Positions 7,323 to 15,146 of a stretch of 24,676 nucleotides of DNA are shown one piece after another (the first letter of the stretch is position 1; each line of letters opens with the position of its first letter). The notes under the pieces are model-generated. The model saw only the letters and a list, made by a program, of their open reading frames with translations, ran no database searches and was not told where the DNA came from. Both the position numbers and the translations under genes were made by a program. This DNA comes from Pseudomonadota bacterium. Its GTDB lineage: Bacteria; Pseudomonadota; Alphaproteobacteria; Rhizobiales; Hyphomicrobiaceae. The stretch is taken from the NCBI GenBank assembly GCA_023428365.1, contig JAEYYQ010000188.1, forward strand, positions 1 to 24,676, in the 5' to 3' direction.

Positions 7323-8464
7323 TCGGCAGCCTCCGCTTCATCGCGGACCACGTCTTGTGTGTCTCCTGCCGATGGTTTGGTGGCTGTATTTTGGGCGGCT
7401 TCCCATTCGCTGCGAAGTTGCCGCAGAAGGACAAGTTCGGCTTGGAAATCAACGTAATGGGGCAGCTTCAGATGCTCGACGAAGCCCGTTGCCTGAACGT
7501 TATCGAGATGAGGCAGCACAAACTGCTGGTCTTGTGCAGGCGCACCGGTCTCTTCTCCGAGCTCTGACGCGCGCAACGCACGGTCCACCAGCGCCATCGA
7601 AATGGCTTTGCGCTCGCTGTGCCCAAAAACCAATCCGTAGCCGCGCGTAAACTGCGGGGGGGCGGTCTGTGATCCCTTGAACTGGTTGATCATCTCGCAT
7701 TCGGTCAGCGTCACGCTACCGAGCGGCACGTCGAAACCCAGCTCTTCGGGGCTGAAGAACACGTCGACTTCACCCATGCGGATTTCGCCGGCGAACGGGT
7801 GAGTTCGCCCATGGCCGCGTTGTGTGGAATAGCCGAGCGAGAGGAGGAAGCCTTCGTCGCCACGCGCGAGCGCCTGCAGGCGAACATCACGATCGGACGG
7901 AAATGAAAGCGGCTCGCGGGTGACGTCGCCAACGGGTTGATCGTCGGCGGCAGTATCGTCAGCTTCGATGAGACCTTGGCGATCGAGATGCGTCACGACG
8001 CGCGGTGCGACGATCTCAGGCTCGCCGGGAACGCGATCCGGCTCGTCGATTGCGATACCGTCCGCAAGCCCACCATCTAAGAGGCGGTGGGTGTAGTCGA
8101 AAGTTGGTCCTAGAATCTGACCGCCCGGCAAATCCTTGAACGTTGCCGAGATCCGGCGATGGATGCGCATCGCGCCGGTTTCCATCGGCTCGCTGTGACC
8201 GAACCTCGGAAGTGTCGTGCGGTAGGCTCTCAGAAGAAAGATCGCTTCGATCAGATCGCCACGCGCTTGTTTGATGGCCAATGCTGCTAAATCGGGATCG
8301 TACAGCGAGCCTTCGCTCATCACGCGATTAACCGCGAGCGCAAGCTGCTCCCGAATTTGCGTCACCGTCAGGTCCGGGACCGCTGGGTCGCCGCGCCGGC
8401 GATGCGCCAGCAGCTTGTGAGCCGCATCGATAGCGGCCTCACCGCCCTTGACTGCGACGTACAT
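7319..8464 (-). CDS. phnI: C-P lyase core subunit PhnI
   Basis: A 381-residue protein beginning with the family-typical MYVAVKGGE. It contains IREQLALAVNRVMSEG, HRRISATFKDLPGGQ and LGPTFDYTHRLLDGG. PhnI, helped by PhnG, PhnH and PhnL, swaps adenine of ATP for phosphonate to give ribose 1-phosphonate 5-triphosphate, and it can hydrolyse purine nucleotides on its own. It is somewhat longer than E. coli PhnI, with the extra length in an acidic C-terminal tail. The start codon shares bases with the phnH stop (TGATG). Confidence 0.95.
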   Translation of the reverse strand: MYVAVKGGEAAIDAAHKLLAHRRRGDPAVPDLTVTQIREQLALAVNRVMSEGSLYDPDLAALAIKQARGDLIEAIFLLRAYRTTLPRFGHSEPMETGAMRIHRRISATFKDLPGGQILGPTFDYTHRLLDGGLADGIAIDEPDRVPGEPEIVAPRVVTHLDRQGLIEADDTAADDQPVGDVTREPLSFPSDRDVRLQALARGDEGFLLSLGYSTQRGHGRTHPFAGEIRMGEVDVFFSPEELGFDVPLGSVTLTECEMINQFKGSQTAPPQFTRGYGLVFGHSERKAISMALVDRALRASELGEETGAPAQDQQFVLPHLDNVQATGFVEHLKLPHYVDFQAELVLLRQLRSEWEAAQNTATKPSAGDTQDVVRDEAEAAE

Positions 8465-9048
8465 CAGCCGTCCTCCGACACGCGTGTACTGCGTGGTAGC
8501 GCAGCAATTTTATCGCCCGCGACGAAGACGACATCGACCCCGCAAGGGAAAGCGCGCGCATTGAGCTGAGCCACGAAGTCATCCGGCAATGGACCGGCGG
8601 AGAAACGATTGATATCGCGAATTCCGGGGCCACTGAGTTGCCAGCCGACAGTTTGCAGGTTGTCGACCTGGATGATGACCGTGGTGGAGCGGTCGGGATA
8701 TTCAAGTGTTCCTTGTGCGTACGCGCTCAGCGCTGGCATTGCATGCTGCGCGGCGACCAGACCGAAATCCGCTTCGACTGGATTTGACACAAGTTTGCTG
8801 CCGGTGTGAAAGCGCAGAAAGTCTCCCACCTCGATCGCATCAGCGAGGGATTCGTCGAGCCAAATCGTGGTCTCGAAATCCGACAGTGCGATAAGAAGTG
8901 CGGCGCTGACAGCCTGCAACGGCGGCGGCACAGCGAGATCCGGCACCAGCTTCTGAAACGTTCCAGGCTGCGCCATCGCATTCATGAGCGCGCGGAATGC
9001 GTTTTGTGATTTAAGCGAATGTTCGCTCAGATATGGCGAGGATAGCAT
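8464..9048 (-). CDS. phnH: C-P lyase core subunit PhnH
   Basis: This subunit belongs to the PhnGHIJ core complex and has no known catalysis of its own. The words SQNAFRALMNAMAQPG near the N-terminus and ALSDFETTIWLD are typical. I take the ATG at 9048, which gives 194 residues, the same length as E. coli PhnH. It sits 4 nt after the phnG stop and has a GAGG upstream. A longer frame opens with TTG at 9072 inside phnG, which is less likely. It is part of the leftward phn operon. Confidence 0.94.
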   Translation of the reverse strand: MLSSPYLSEHSLKSQNAFRALMNAMAQPGTFQKLVPDLAVPPPLQAVSAALLIALSDFETTIWLDESLADAIEVGDFLRFHTGSKLVSNPVEADFGLVAAQHAMPALSAYAQGTLEYPDRSTTVIIQVDNLQTVGWQLSGPGIRDINRFSAGPLPDDFVAQLNARAFPCGVDVVFVAGDKIAALPRSTRVSEDG

Positions 9049-9052
9049 GATG

Positions 9053-9532
9053 TCAGTCCTCACCGCGCGCAACTGTGAAGAAGTCTACCCGCGTTGCTGC
9101 GGTTTCCTCTTGGGTGCGGAGGCGCTCGGCCGAGCGCCGCGCTTCAACAGGACGAGCTAGCGCGCCTTCGAGATGCTCGATATATAAAGGGTCCTGAGCG
9201 AGAGCGTCGACGACGGCAGCCAGCTTGGCCCGCTGTGAGCAGCGCCCGAGAAGATGAGCATATCCACGAATACCGCTGTCTAGTGCGACAACGGCTCGGG
9301 TGACGGTGGCCTCTCCAAGATTGAATGGCCGGCCACTCCCTCCGATCCGCCCCCGGAGCATGACAAGGCCTTGTTCCGGCGGCCTCAGCTCTGTTGTCGG
9401 AGGAAGAGGTTTTATCTGTGCCAGAGCGCTTTTGAGTTCGCTTTCCGTGGCGTCGGCGCACACCCGCATCATCCGCAGCCGCGCGGTGGCAATCGGCGCG
9501 AGTGGCCCCGGTTGTTTTTCATTGGTGGACAT
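9053..9532 (-). CDS. phnG: C-P lyase core subunit PhnG
   Basis: First gene of the leftward operon, encoding 159 residues. The conserved block GLVMLRGRIGG followed by PFNLGEATVTRAVV (about residues 55-85) and the later YAHLLGRCSQRAKLAAVVDAL identify PhnG, a subunit of the core complex that makes ribose 1-phosphonate 5-triphosphate. The start is an ATG at 9532 with no strong ribosome-binding site. The divergent promoter region with Pho-box repeats lies immediately upstream. Confidence 0.94.
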   Translation of the reverse strand: MSTNEKQPGPLAPIATARLRMMRVCADATESELKSALAQIKPLPPTTELRPPEQGLVMLRGRIGGSGRPFNLGEATVTRAVVALDSGIRGYAHLLGRCSQRAKLAAVVDALAQDPLYIEHLEGALARPVEARRSAERLRTQEETAATRVDFFTVARGED

Positions 9533-9555
9533 CGGTTGCCGTGTAGTGGATCGGC

Positions 9556-9573
9556 ATAAAGGTTTTGTGACAG
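9556..9573 (-). promoter_or_regulatory. Candidate second Pho box facing phnG
   Basis: On the minus strand CTGTCAC is followed by AAAA and CCTTTAT (4 of 7 matches to CTGTCAT), so the 11-bp step is kept. It points towards phnG, 24 bp from its start. It is weaker than the box facing phnC, and one array may serve both directions. Confidence 0.45.
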
Positions 9574-9602
9574 TCAGCGTCGGCTTTGGTTTTCACGCTG
9601 CT

Positions 9603-9642
9603 CTGTTACGCGGCTGTCACATGGATGTGACTTGGTTGTCAT
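9603..9642 (+). promoter_or_regulatory. Pho box array (PhoB sites) of the phn locus
   Basis: Four 7-mers follow one another at exact 11-bp steps: CTGTTAC at 9603, CTGTCAC at 9614, ATGTGAC at 9625 and TTGTCAT at 9636, each separated by 4 bp. PhoB-type regulators bind tandem CTGTCAT repeats with this spacing. The array ends 43 bp before the phnC start, where a phosphate-starvation promoter would be expected. It predicts induction of phnCDE, and perhaps of phnG-N divergently, when phosphate is scarce. Confidence 0.85.
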
Positions 9643-9685
9643 CGTCTCTGGCTAAGAGAGCTGGGCAATCGAGGGAGCTGGTGCG

Positions 9686-10606
9686 GTGACAGCAGCGATT
9701 AATGTATCTGGAGTACGTAAATCGTTTCAGGCCGGAAACGCCGTGCTGAAAGACGTATCTCTAAAAATCGTCCCTGGGGAAATGGTCGCCCTTATTGGTG
9801 CCTCCGGGTCGGGAAAATCGACACTGATCCGCTCAATTGCAGGGCTTGTGAAGATCGATCCTCCGTCGGAAGGCTCCAGCGGCGACACCATCGGCGAGAT
9901 CCGCATCTTCGGCGAACCGATGCAGCAAAATGGGCAGGTGACTGCGTCGGCCACGAAACTCAGGGCGCGAGTCGGAATCATTTTTCAGCAATTCAATCTG
10001 GTGCCGCGACTTTCCGTTTTGACAAATATCTGCCTTGGCTTTCTCGGACAGATTTCTGGATGGCGCGGAACCTTTGCCCGCTTCAATATGGACGAAAAAC
10101 AGCGCGCAATGCTGGCGCTGCAGCGCGTCGGGATTGCCGAGCACGCTTTGAAGCGGGGGTCCGAGCTCTCGGGTGGTCAGCAACAACGTGCTGCAATCGC
10201 GCGAACGCTCGTTCAGGGCGCCGACATCATTATCGCGGACGAACCCATCGCATCGCTTGACCCGAGTTCGGCCCGGCGCGTCATGGATATTCTCAGCACC
10301 CTCAATCGTGAGGACAACATCACCGTCCTGGTGTCCTTGCATCAGGTCGAATATGCGCTCGGCTATTGCGCGCGGACAATTGCGCTGCGTGACGGCCGGA
10401 TTGTCTACGATGGCCCCTCTCATGCTCTGACCCCGGCATTCCTTGGCGAACTCTACGGAGCCGACAGCGAAGAGCTGTTTGTTCCCGGTCTCAATGCTCG
10501 GCCGGCATACGAGGGGAGGGCCACCGGCGACGCGATATCGGTGCACTCCGGCCGGGAAGTGCCGGCATGGGGTGTGACCGGATCGATGGCGGCCGCGCAG
10601 GCTTAG
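9686..10606 (+). CDS. phnC: Phosphonate ABC transporter ATPase PhnC
   Basis: A 306-residue ABC ATPase with Walker A GASGSGKST (38-46), Q-loop in IIFQQFNLVPRLSV, signature LSGGQQQRAAIAR, Walker B IIIADEPIASLD and H-loop VSLHQ. The LSVLTNICLG stretch is typical of PhnC. It energises import of phosphonates through PhnE. The start is a GTG at 9686 preceded by AGGGAG with an 8-nt spacer. After the ATPase core there is an extra tail of roughly 45 residues rich in Gly, Ala and Pro, longer than in E. coli PhnC (262 residues). Confidence 0.94.
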   Translation: MTAAINVSGVRKSFQAGNAVLKDVSLKIVPGEMVALIGASGSGKSTLIRSIAGLVKIDPPSEGSSGDTIGEIRIFGEPMQQNGQVTASATKLRARVGIIFQQFNLVPRLSVLTNICLGFLGQISGWRGTFARFNMDEKQRAMLALQRVGIAEHALKRGSELSGGQQQRAAIARTLVQGADIIIADEPIASLDPSSARRVMDILSTLNREDNITVLVSLHQVEYALGYCARTIALRDGRIVYDGPSHALTPAFLGELYGADSEELFVPGLNARPAYEGRATGDAISVHSGREVPAWGVTGSMAAAQA

Positions 10607-10640
10607 TCAGCAGTTAGGGCATCACGTCAGCCCGAATGAA

Positions 10641-10663
10641 CTCGCGGGGACTTGCTCCGCGAG
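10641..10663 (+). other. Stem-loop between phnC and phnD
   Basis: Arms CTCGCGGGG and CTCCGCGAG form a 9-bp stem with one G-U pair and a 5-nt loop, 40 nt before the phnD start. No T-run follows, so it is not a standard terminator. More likely it is an mRNA-processing or stabilising element. Confidence 0.65.
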
Positions 10664-10702
10664 AAATGAGTGACGACTGGCACAACATTAGGAAAACAAC
10701 GC

Positions 10703-11692
10703 ATGTTTCGGAAAATTCTGACCACGGCAATGCTCGCCACGGGTATTGCTGCGACTCCCACGTTCGCCGCCGAAGAGCTCAATTTCGGCATCATCTCCAC
10801 TGAATCATCTTCGAACCTGAAGTCCATCTGGCAGCCGTTCCTGGCTGATATGGAAAAGTCGACGGGTCTGAAGATCAACGCCTTCTTCGCGTCCGACTAT
10901 GCCGGCATCATCGAGGGCATGCGCTTCAAGAAGGTGCAGGTTGCCTGGTACGGCAACAAGTCGGCAATGGAAGCTGTTGATCGCGCTGATGGTGAGGTCT
11001 TCGCTCAGACCGTGGCGAACAACGGTTCGGAGGGCTATTACGCCCACATTCTCGTTCATAACGACAGCCCCTACCAGAAACTGGAAGACGTCCTGAAGTG
11101 CGACAAGACGCTGGATTTCGGCATCGGTGATCCGAACTCGACGTCGGGCTTCCTGGTTCCGACCACGTTCGTGTTCTCGGCCAAGGGCATCGATCCGAAG
11201 CAGTGCTTCAAGACCGTCCGCAATGCCAACCACGAAGCCAACGCGCTCGCCGTCGCCAACAAGCTGGTGCATGCCGCAGCGAACAACAGCGAAAATCTGG
11301 AGCGCCTCGAGAAGACGGCTCCCGATGCCCGCAAGAATATCCGCATCATCTGGACGTCGCCGCTGATCCCTTCCGATCCGCTGGTATGGCGTAAGGATCT
11401 GGATGCTGGCCTGAAGAAGAAGATTTCTGATTTCATCTTCAGCTATGGCAAGAGCGGCAACGCCGAGGTTGACGCAAAGGCTCAAGCCGTTCTGGCCGCT
11501 CTGCAGTGGGCGCCGTTCAAAAAGTCCGACAACAACCAGCTGCTGCCGATCCGCCAGATGGAAGTCAACAAAGAGATCGACAAGGTGAAGGCCGATGACA
11601 AGCTGGCCGCCGCCGACAAGACCGCGAAGCTTGCCGAGCTGCAGGGCCAGTTCGACACGATTGGCAAGCAGATTGATGCGCTGAAGAAGTAA
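10703..11692 (+). CDS. phnD: Phosphonate ABC transporter substrate-binding protein PhnD
   Basis: Periplasmic phosphonate-binding protein of 329 residues. I chose the ATG at 10703, because a signal peptide then begins at once (MFRKILTTAMLATGIAA, cleavage after TFA-A) and AGGA lies upstream. A GTG 33 nt earlier is open but would add a polar leader. Family features include LNFGIISTESSSNL, FFASDYAGIIEGMRF, QVAWYGNKSAMEAV and IGDPNSTSGFLVP, which form the binding cleft for the phosphonate group. The C-terminal third is lysine-rich and probably a coiled helix. Stem-loops flank the gene on both sides, suggesting a separately stabilised transcript for this highly needed protein. Confidence 0.95.
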   Translation: MFRKILTTAMLATGIAATPTFAAEELNFGIISTESSSNLKSIWQPFLADMEKSTGLKINAFFASDYAGIIEGMRFKKVQVAWYGNKSAMEAVDRADGEVFAQTVANNGSEGYYAHILVHNDSPYQKLEDVLKCDKTLDFGIGDPNSTSGFLVPTTFVFSAKGIDPKQCFKTVRNANHEANALAVANKLVHAAANNSENLERLEKTAPDARKNIRIIWTSPLIPSDPLVWRKDLDAGLKKKISDFIFSYGKSGNAEVDAKAQAVLAALQWAPFKKSDNNQLLPIRQMEVNKEIDKVKADDKLAAADKTAKLAELQGQFDTIGKQIDALKK

Positions 11693-11712
11693 GTCTTCAT
11701 AATTTCAGTGGC

Positions 11713-11743
11713 GGGATACAGGTCCAGCACGGACCTGTATCCC
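11713..11743 (+). other. Strong stem-loop between phnD and phnE
   Basis: A perfect 13-bp stem, GGGATACAGGTCC with GGACCTGTATCCC, closes a 5-nt loop, 20 nt after the phnD stop and 20 nt before the phnE start. No T-run follows. It likely protects the 3' end of phnD mRNA or attenuates read-through into phnE. Confidence 0.8.
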
Positions 11744-11762
11744 ATTCGTTTGGAGAACGGGC

Positions 11763-12584
11763 ATGTCATCCGGTCCCTTGGCAGGTACGACAATTGGTGC
11801 CTCCGTGCAGGTTCCTCGCCAGCCGCTCAGTGTGCGTGCCCGGACGTGGCTGATCTGGTTTGCCGTCGTCGCGCTTTTGGCATGGAGCTGGGGCCCGGCT
11901 GAGATGCACAAAGCCGTCGGTGTATTTACCGATTGGCGCAACATGGCGGAGTTCGGGTCAGCGTTCCTGAGGCCGAATTTCAGTGCGTGGGATGTTTATC
12001 TCAGTGAAATGGTCGAGACCGTGCAGATGGCGGTATGGGGAACCGCGCTGGCCGTCTTCATCGGAATTCCGTGCGCAATTTTCAGTTCGGCCAACGTGTG
12101 TCCGCAGTGGATCGTCCAGCCCATGCGCCGCCTGATGGATGCCTCGCGCGCCATCAACGAGATCGTATTCGCTCTTCTGTTCGTGGTCGCCGTCGGCCTC
12201 GGGCCGATCGCTGGCGTGCTGGCACTTGCCGTCCACAATATCGGAATTATCGCCAAGTTGTTCTCGGAAGCTGTCGAGGCCATTGATCCGCGGCCCGTTG
12301 AAGGTATCCGCGCGACCGGCGCCAGCCGCATCCAGGAAGTTATTTTTGGGGTTATCCCGCAGGTGATGCCGCTGTGGAGCTCATTCACGCTTTACAGATT
12401 TGAGACCAACGTGCGCTCGGCTACGGTTCTCGGCATCGTTGGCGCGGGCGGTATCGGCCAGTCACTGTACGAGAATATCCGCAGCTTCCAGTACGCGGAG
12501 ACGGCTGCCGTCGTCATCATTGTTGTCCTGACCGTGATGATCATCGACATTATCAGCGCGCGAATCCGCCAGATGCTGGTTTAG
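11763..12584 (+). CDS. phnE: Phosphonate ABC transporter permease PhnE
   Basis: A 273-residue inner-membrane permease with about six hydrophobic segments and the cytoplasmic EAA loop (EAVEAIDPRPVEGIRATGA), which couples to the ATPase. The closing GIVGAGGIGQSLYENIRSFQY is typical of PhnE. The ATG at 11763 has GGAG upstream with a proper spacer. Only one phnE is present, so the permease should work as a homodimer. Many related bacteria carry phnE1 and phnE2. Confidence 0.94.
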   Translation: MSSGPLAGTTIGASVQVPRQPLSVRARTWLIWFAVVALLAWSWGPAEMHKAVGVFTDWRNMAEFGSAFLRPNFSAWDVYLSEMVETVQMAVWGTALAVFIGIPCAIFSSANVCPQWIVQPMRRLMDASRAINEIVFALLFVVAVGLGPIAGVLALAVHNIGIIAKLFSEAVEAIDPRPVEGIRATGASRIQEVIFGVIPQVMPLWSSFTLYRFETNVRSATVLGIVGAGGIGQSLYENIRSFQYAETAAVVIIVVLTVMIIDIISARIRQMLV

Positions 12585-12782
12585 GTTGCTCCGGCCGAGG
12601 ATAACCAACGACGAGGCTCAGCCTAGGACGGTGGCATCCCCCGGCAACCGTGACGTCCTTCCCGGATAGATGCGCGGGAACGCGCCTCAGTGCGTCCTCT
12701 CGACAGCCATAGGCATCCGGTCATCTTCTCGTGTATCGTACGGCCCTGTAATCGGTCTCAAACGGCAGCAGGAAGATCCGAG
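12585..12782 (+). other. 198-bp leader before the aldolase-like gene, with several stems
   Basis: Possible pairings are GGTTG near 12585 with CAACC near 12645, AGGACG (12625-12630) with CGTCCT (12654-12659), and GCGCG with CGCGC around 12672-12685. These compete in part, so the leader could switch between folds. I do not recognise any known riboswitch class in it, and it may equally hold a promoter for the next gene. Confidence 0.35.
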
Positions 12783-13523
12783 ATGCCCACGCAAGGAACG
12801 AACGAACGGGAAGTCATCGAAGCGCGCATCGATCTCGCCGCAGCATTCCGCATGGCGGAACGCCTCGATATGCACGAGGGCGTGTGCAACCACTTTTCCG
12901 TTATGCTTTCGGGGCGCCGCTTCCTGATCAACCCGAAGGGCCTGCACTTCTCGCGTATGACGGCCGGCTCCATCATTTTGATGGATGAGGAGGGCAATAC
13001 GCTCGAAGGTAAGGGGAAGCCACCCAAGACCGGACACTCGATCCATACGCGTGTCCATCTGCGACATCCGTACGCCAAGGTTGTACTGCATTTGCATGCC
13101 CCGTACTCGACCGCGATCACCGCGATCAAAGGAGGGCGGCTCGAGATGGTCCATCAGAACGCAGCCCGGTTCTACGGTGACATAGCTTACGATGACGATT
13201 TCAGCGGCGTTGCCGTCGACATCAACGAAGGCGACCGGATGGCGGAGGTGATGGGTGACAAGCGCATCCTGTTCCTCGCGAACCATGGTGTCGTTGTCGT
13301 CGGCGAGACGATTGCCCGTGCGTTCGATGATTTCTACTACCTGGAACGTGCGGCGCAGGTGCAGATCCTCGCCATGCAGACGGGGCGTCCGCTCAATGTC
13401 ATGACCGACGAGATTGCCAAGATGACGCACGACCAGTTCGCGCAATTTACGGCCAATGCCGAGCTGCATTTCGATGCGCTAAAGGCGATGCTCGATGAAG
13501 AAGAGCCGAGCTACGCATCCTAG
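12783..13523 (+). CDS. Class II aldolase/adducin-family protein, function uncertain
   Basis: A 246-residue protein of the class II aldolase/adducin head family. The metal-binding histidines are visible: His103 and His105 in VLHLHAPYST and His168 in LANHGV. The position aligned by spacing with catalytic Glu73 of fuculose-phosphate aldolase appears to be Gly84 (PKTGHSIH), so it belongs to the adducin-like branch and may not be a classical aldolase. I chose the ATG at 12783, which has AGGAAG upstream, over a GTG 93 nt earlier. It follows phnE on the same strand after a structured 198-bp leader. A role in phosphonate use or sugar-acid metabolism is possible but not shown. Confidence 0.82.
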   Translation: MPTQGTNEREVIEARIDLAAAFRMAERLDMHEGVCNHFSVMLSGRRFLINPKGLHFSRMTAGSIILMDEEGNTLEGKGKPPKTGHSIHTRVHLRHPYAKVVLHLHAPYSTAITAIKGGRLEMVHQNAARFYGDIAYDDDFSGVAVDINEGDRMAEVMGDKRILFLANHGVVVVGETIARAFDDFYYLERAAQVQILAMQTGRPLNVMTDEIAKMTHDQFAQFTANAELHFDALKAMLDEEEPSYAS

Positions 13524-13730
13524 CTGTTCGGTCCGCGGGCGGCGTCCGCGCGGCAAGTCGCTCTGCAGTCCATTGTTTGAAATTTACCATTATTCCGCAT
13601 CGCTGGTGTCATGCGAACAACACGACACAGTGGATCTGTCCGTCATTTGCAAAGTTGCTAGGATGGATAGGTTCCGCGGCAATGCGCTGTGCCCAATAGA
13701 TACGTCGGTCGTCGCCTGAGAAATGCGTCA

Positions 13731-15146
13731 ATGAAAGATTCGATCGACGATGTATCGCAAGACATCGGCCTGGACGAACAGGCCATTGCTGCCAGGTCCT
13801 CGGCGGAGGAACGCAATTGGCGAATCGCGTTCGGACTGATCGCTGCTGCCGCATTCGGTCTGTATTGGCTATCGGCGATTGTCCTGGAGGTCCGCTGGGC
13901 GACGACACACTTCGGTGCCGACACTTGGTTTTACGCACAGTTGTCGAGCGGTGATGTCTGGGCACGATCAGCAGCAGACGAGCACCTCAGTCGCATTGCG
14001 CGTTTTCATCCGGTCACGATTGCAATGGTGGCAACCTGGGTAGAGATCACCAAACCGCTGACGACGTTCCTCAGTCCGGCAGTGCTGCTGAAGGCGTTGT
14101 TCGCGGCGGTCGGCGCGGTCGGCGTTTGGGCTGCAGCCCTGGCATTTTCGGTGGTGATGCCGAAGCGATTTGCGGCGCTGTTCAGCGTGATTTACGCGAC
14201 ATCGCTGGGTATCTGGTATTTCTCCAGCATCGAAGAATCGAAGATCGTCACCGCGACGCTCGCAGCAATCTATATCGCTGGGTATCTCAAACTGCGTGAG
14301 AATTGGACCCTGAGAGGTGCAGTCGGCCTCACCGTAGTTCTCGGCATTGCGTGTTTGAACGAAATCGTTTCAGGGTTTCTGGTTGTCATTCCGTTTGTCG
14401 ATACGCTCGTGCGGCGTGGATGGGATCCGCTCGCACTGCTCTGGGTCGTCGCCCATGCTCTCGCAGCGCCCGCAGCTCTCATCATTCTGGAAACTACCTT
14501 CAAAACGACTTTCGCAGCCGATGCCGCCGATAGCGAGGGTGCATCACATATCGGAATGCTGCTCTACTACATGACGCGCAATGCGCATGGATGGCCAGAG
14601 ATCCGCGCATTTTTTAACAACTGGCTGTTCTTCAATATGTCCGCGCCGATGACGCGTGCCGATTACGGTGTGCCTCCCGGGCACGACTATCGGGGCTACT
14701 TCGAGCCGTCTCTCCTCGGGTATTTTCTGTCTCCCGCAACCGTTCTTCCTATCATCATCCTTGGCGTGATCGTTTCTATTGGCGCTTGGACGTGGTGGCG
14801 TAAAAACTGGCCTGTCACTGACAACACTGAGGGCCTCCTGCTCGGCCTGCTGGCCTACACCGCCGTTCGAGGGACATTCTTCTTCATTTTCAACCCGCCC
14901 GAGCCGCTGCTGTTCAGCCCTGCCGTAACTTTGGCTCATCTGTTGATTATTGGTATCCCGTTCGTTGCCTCGAGCTTCTCGGCAAAGCGGCTGACACTCG
15001 TTGCCCTGATCGCAGGATTGTTGATCGCGAACGGCAGCTTCATCTTGATCCCCGATCCCGATGAGATTGGTGTCGTTGACGATCAGCTGGAAGAGCTGGA
15101 GCTGCCATCGCAGACCCAGCCAGACCCACAGTCGCAACAACAATGA
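13731..15146 (+). CDS. Polytopic membrane protein, GT-C glycosyltransferase-like
   Basis: The 471-residue protein has a soluble N-terminus of about 30 residues and then roughly ten hydrophobic segments, beginning with one at residues 32-54. The first extracytoplasmic loop carries an acidic motif (GADTWFYAQ, Asp64), the arrangement seen in GT-C membrane glycosyltransferases that use polyprenyl-phosphate sugars. The end is a polar Gln/Pro tail. I do not recognise a named family. I chose the ATG at 13731; a GTG 42 nt upstream is also open. It overlaps the following UbiA gene by 4 nt (ATGA), so the two are probably made and used together. The 207 bp upstream of it hold no other gene that I see. 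Confidence 0.72.
   Translation: MKDSIDDVSQDIGLDEQAIAARSSAEERNWRIAFGLIAAAAFGLYWLSAIVLEVRWATTHFGADTWFYAQLSSGDVWARSAADEHLSRIARFHPVTIAMVATWVEITKPLTTFLSPAVLLKALFAAVGAVGVWAAALAFSVVMPKRFAALFSVIYATSLGIWYFSSIEESKIVTATLAAIYIAGYLKLRENWTLRGAVGLTVVLGIACLNEIVSGFLVVIPFVDTLVRRGWDPLALLWVVAHALAAPAALIILETTFKTTFAADAADSEGASHIGMLLYYMTRNAHGWPEIRAFFNNWLFFNMSAPMTRADYGVPPGHDYRGYFEPSLLGYFLSPATVLPIIILGVIVSIGAWTWWRKNWPVTDNTEGLLLGLLAYTAVRGTFFFIFNPPEPLLFSPAVTLAHLLIIGIPFVASSFSAKRLTLVALIAGLLIANGSFILIPDPDEIGVVDDQLEELELPSQTQPDPQSQQQ

Noticed and set aside
9833..10546. 237-residue minus-strand open frame opposite phnC
   Set aside because: It lies within phnC, whose ABC motifs are all intact; the opposite frame shows no family features.
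12600..12690. SAM or other known riboswitch before the aldolase-like gene (suggested by the CCCGGCAACC-like word)
   Set aside because: The remaining conserved elements of SAM-I, SAM-II or SAH classes are not present; only generic stems remain.
12687..13469. 260-residue minus-strand open frame opposite the aldolase-like gene
   Set aside because: The plus-strand frame carries the metal histidine motifs and a ribosome-binding site; this is its shadow.
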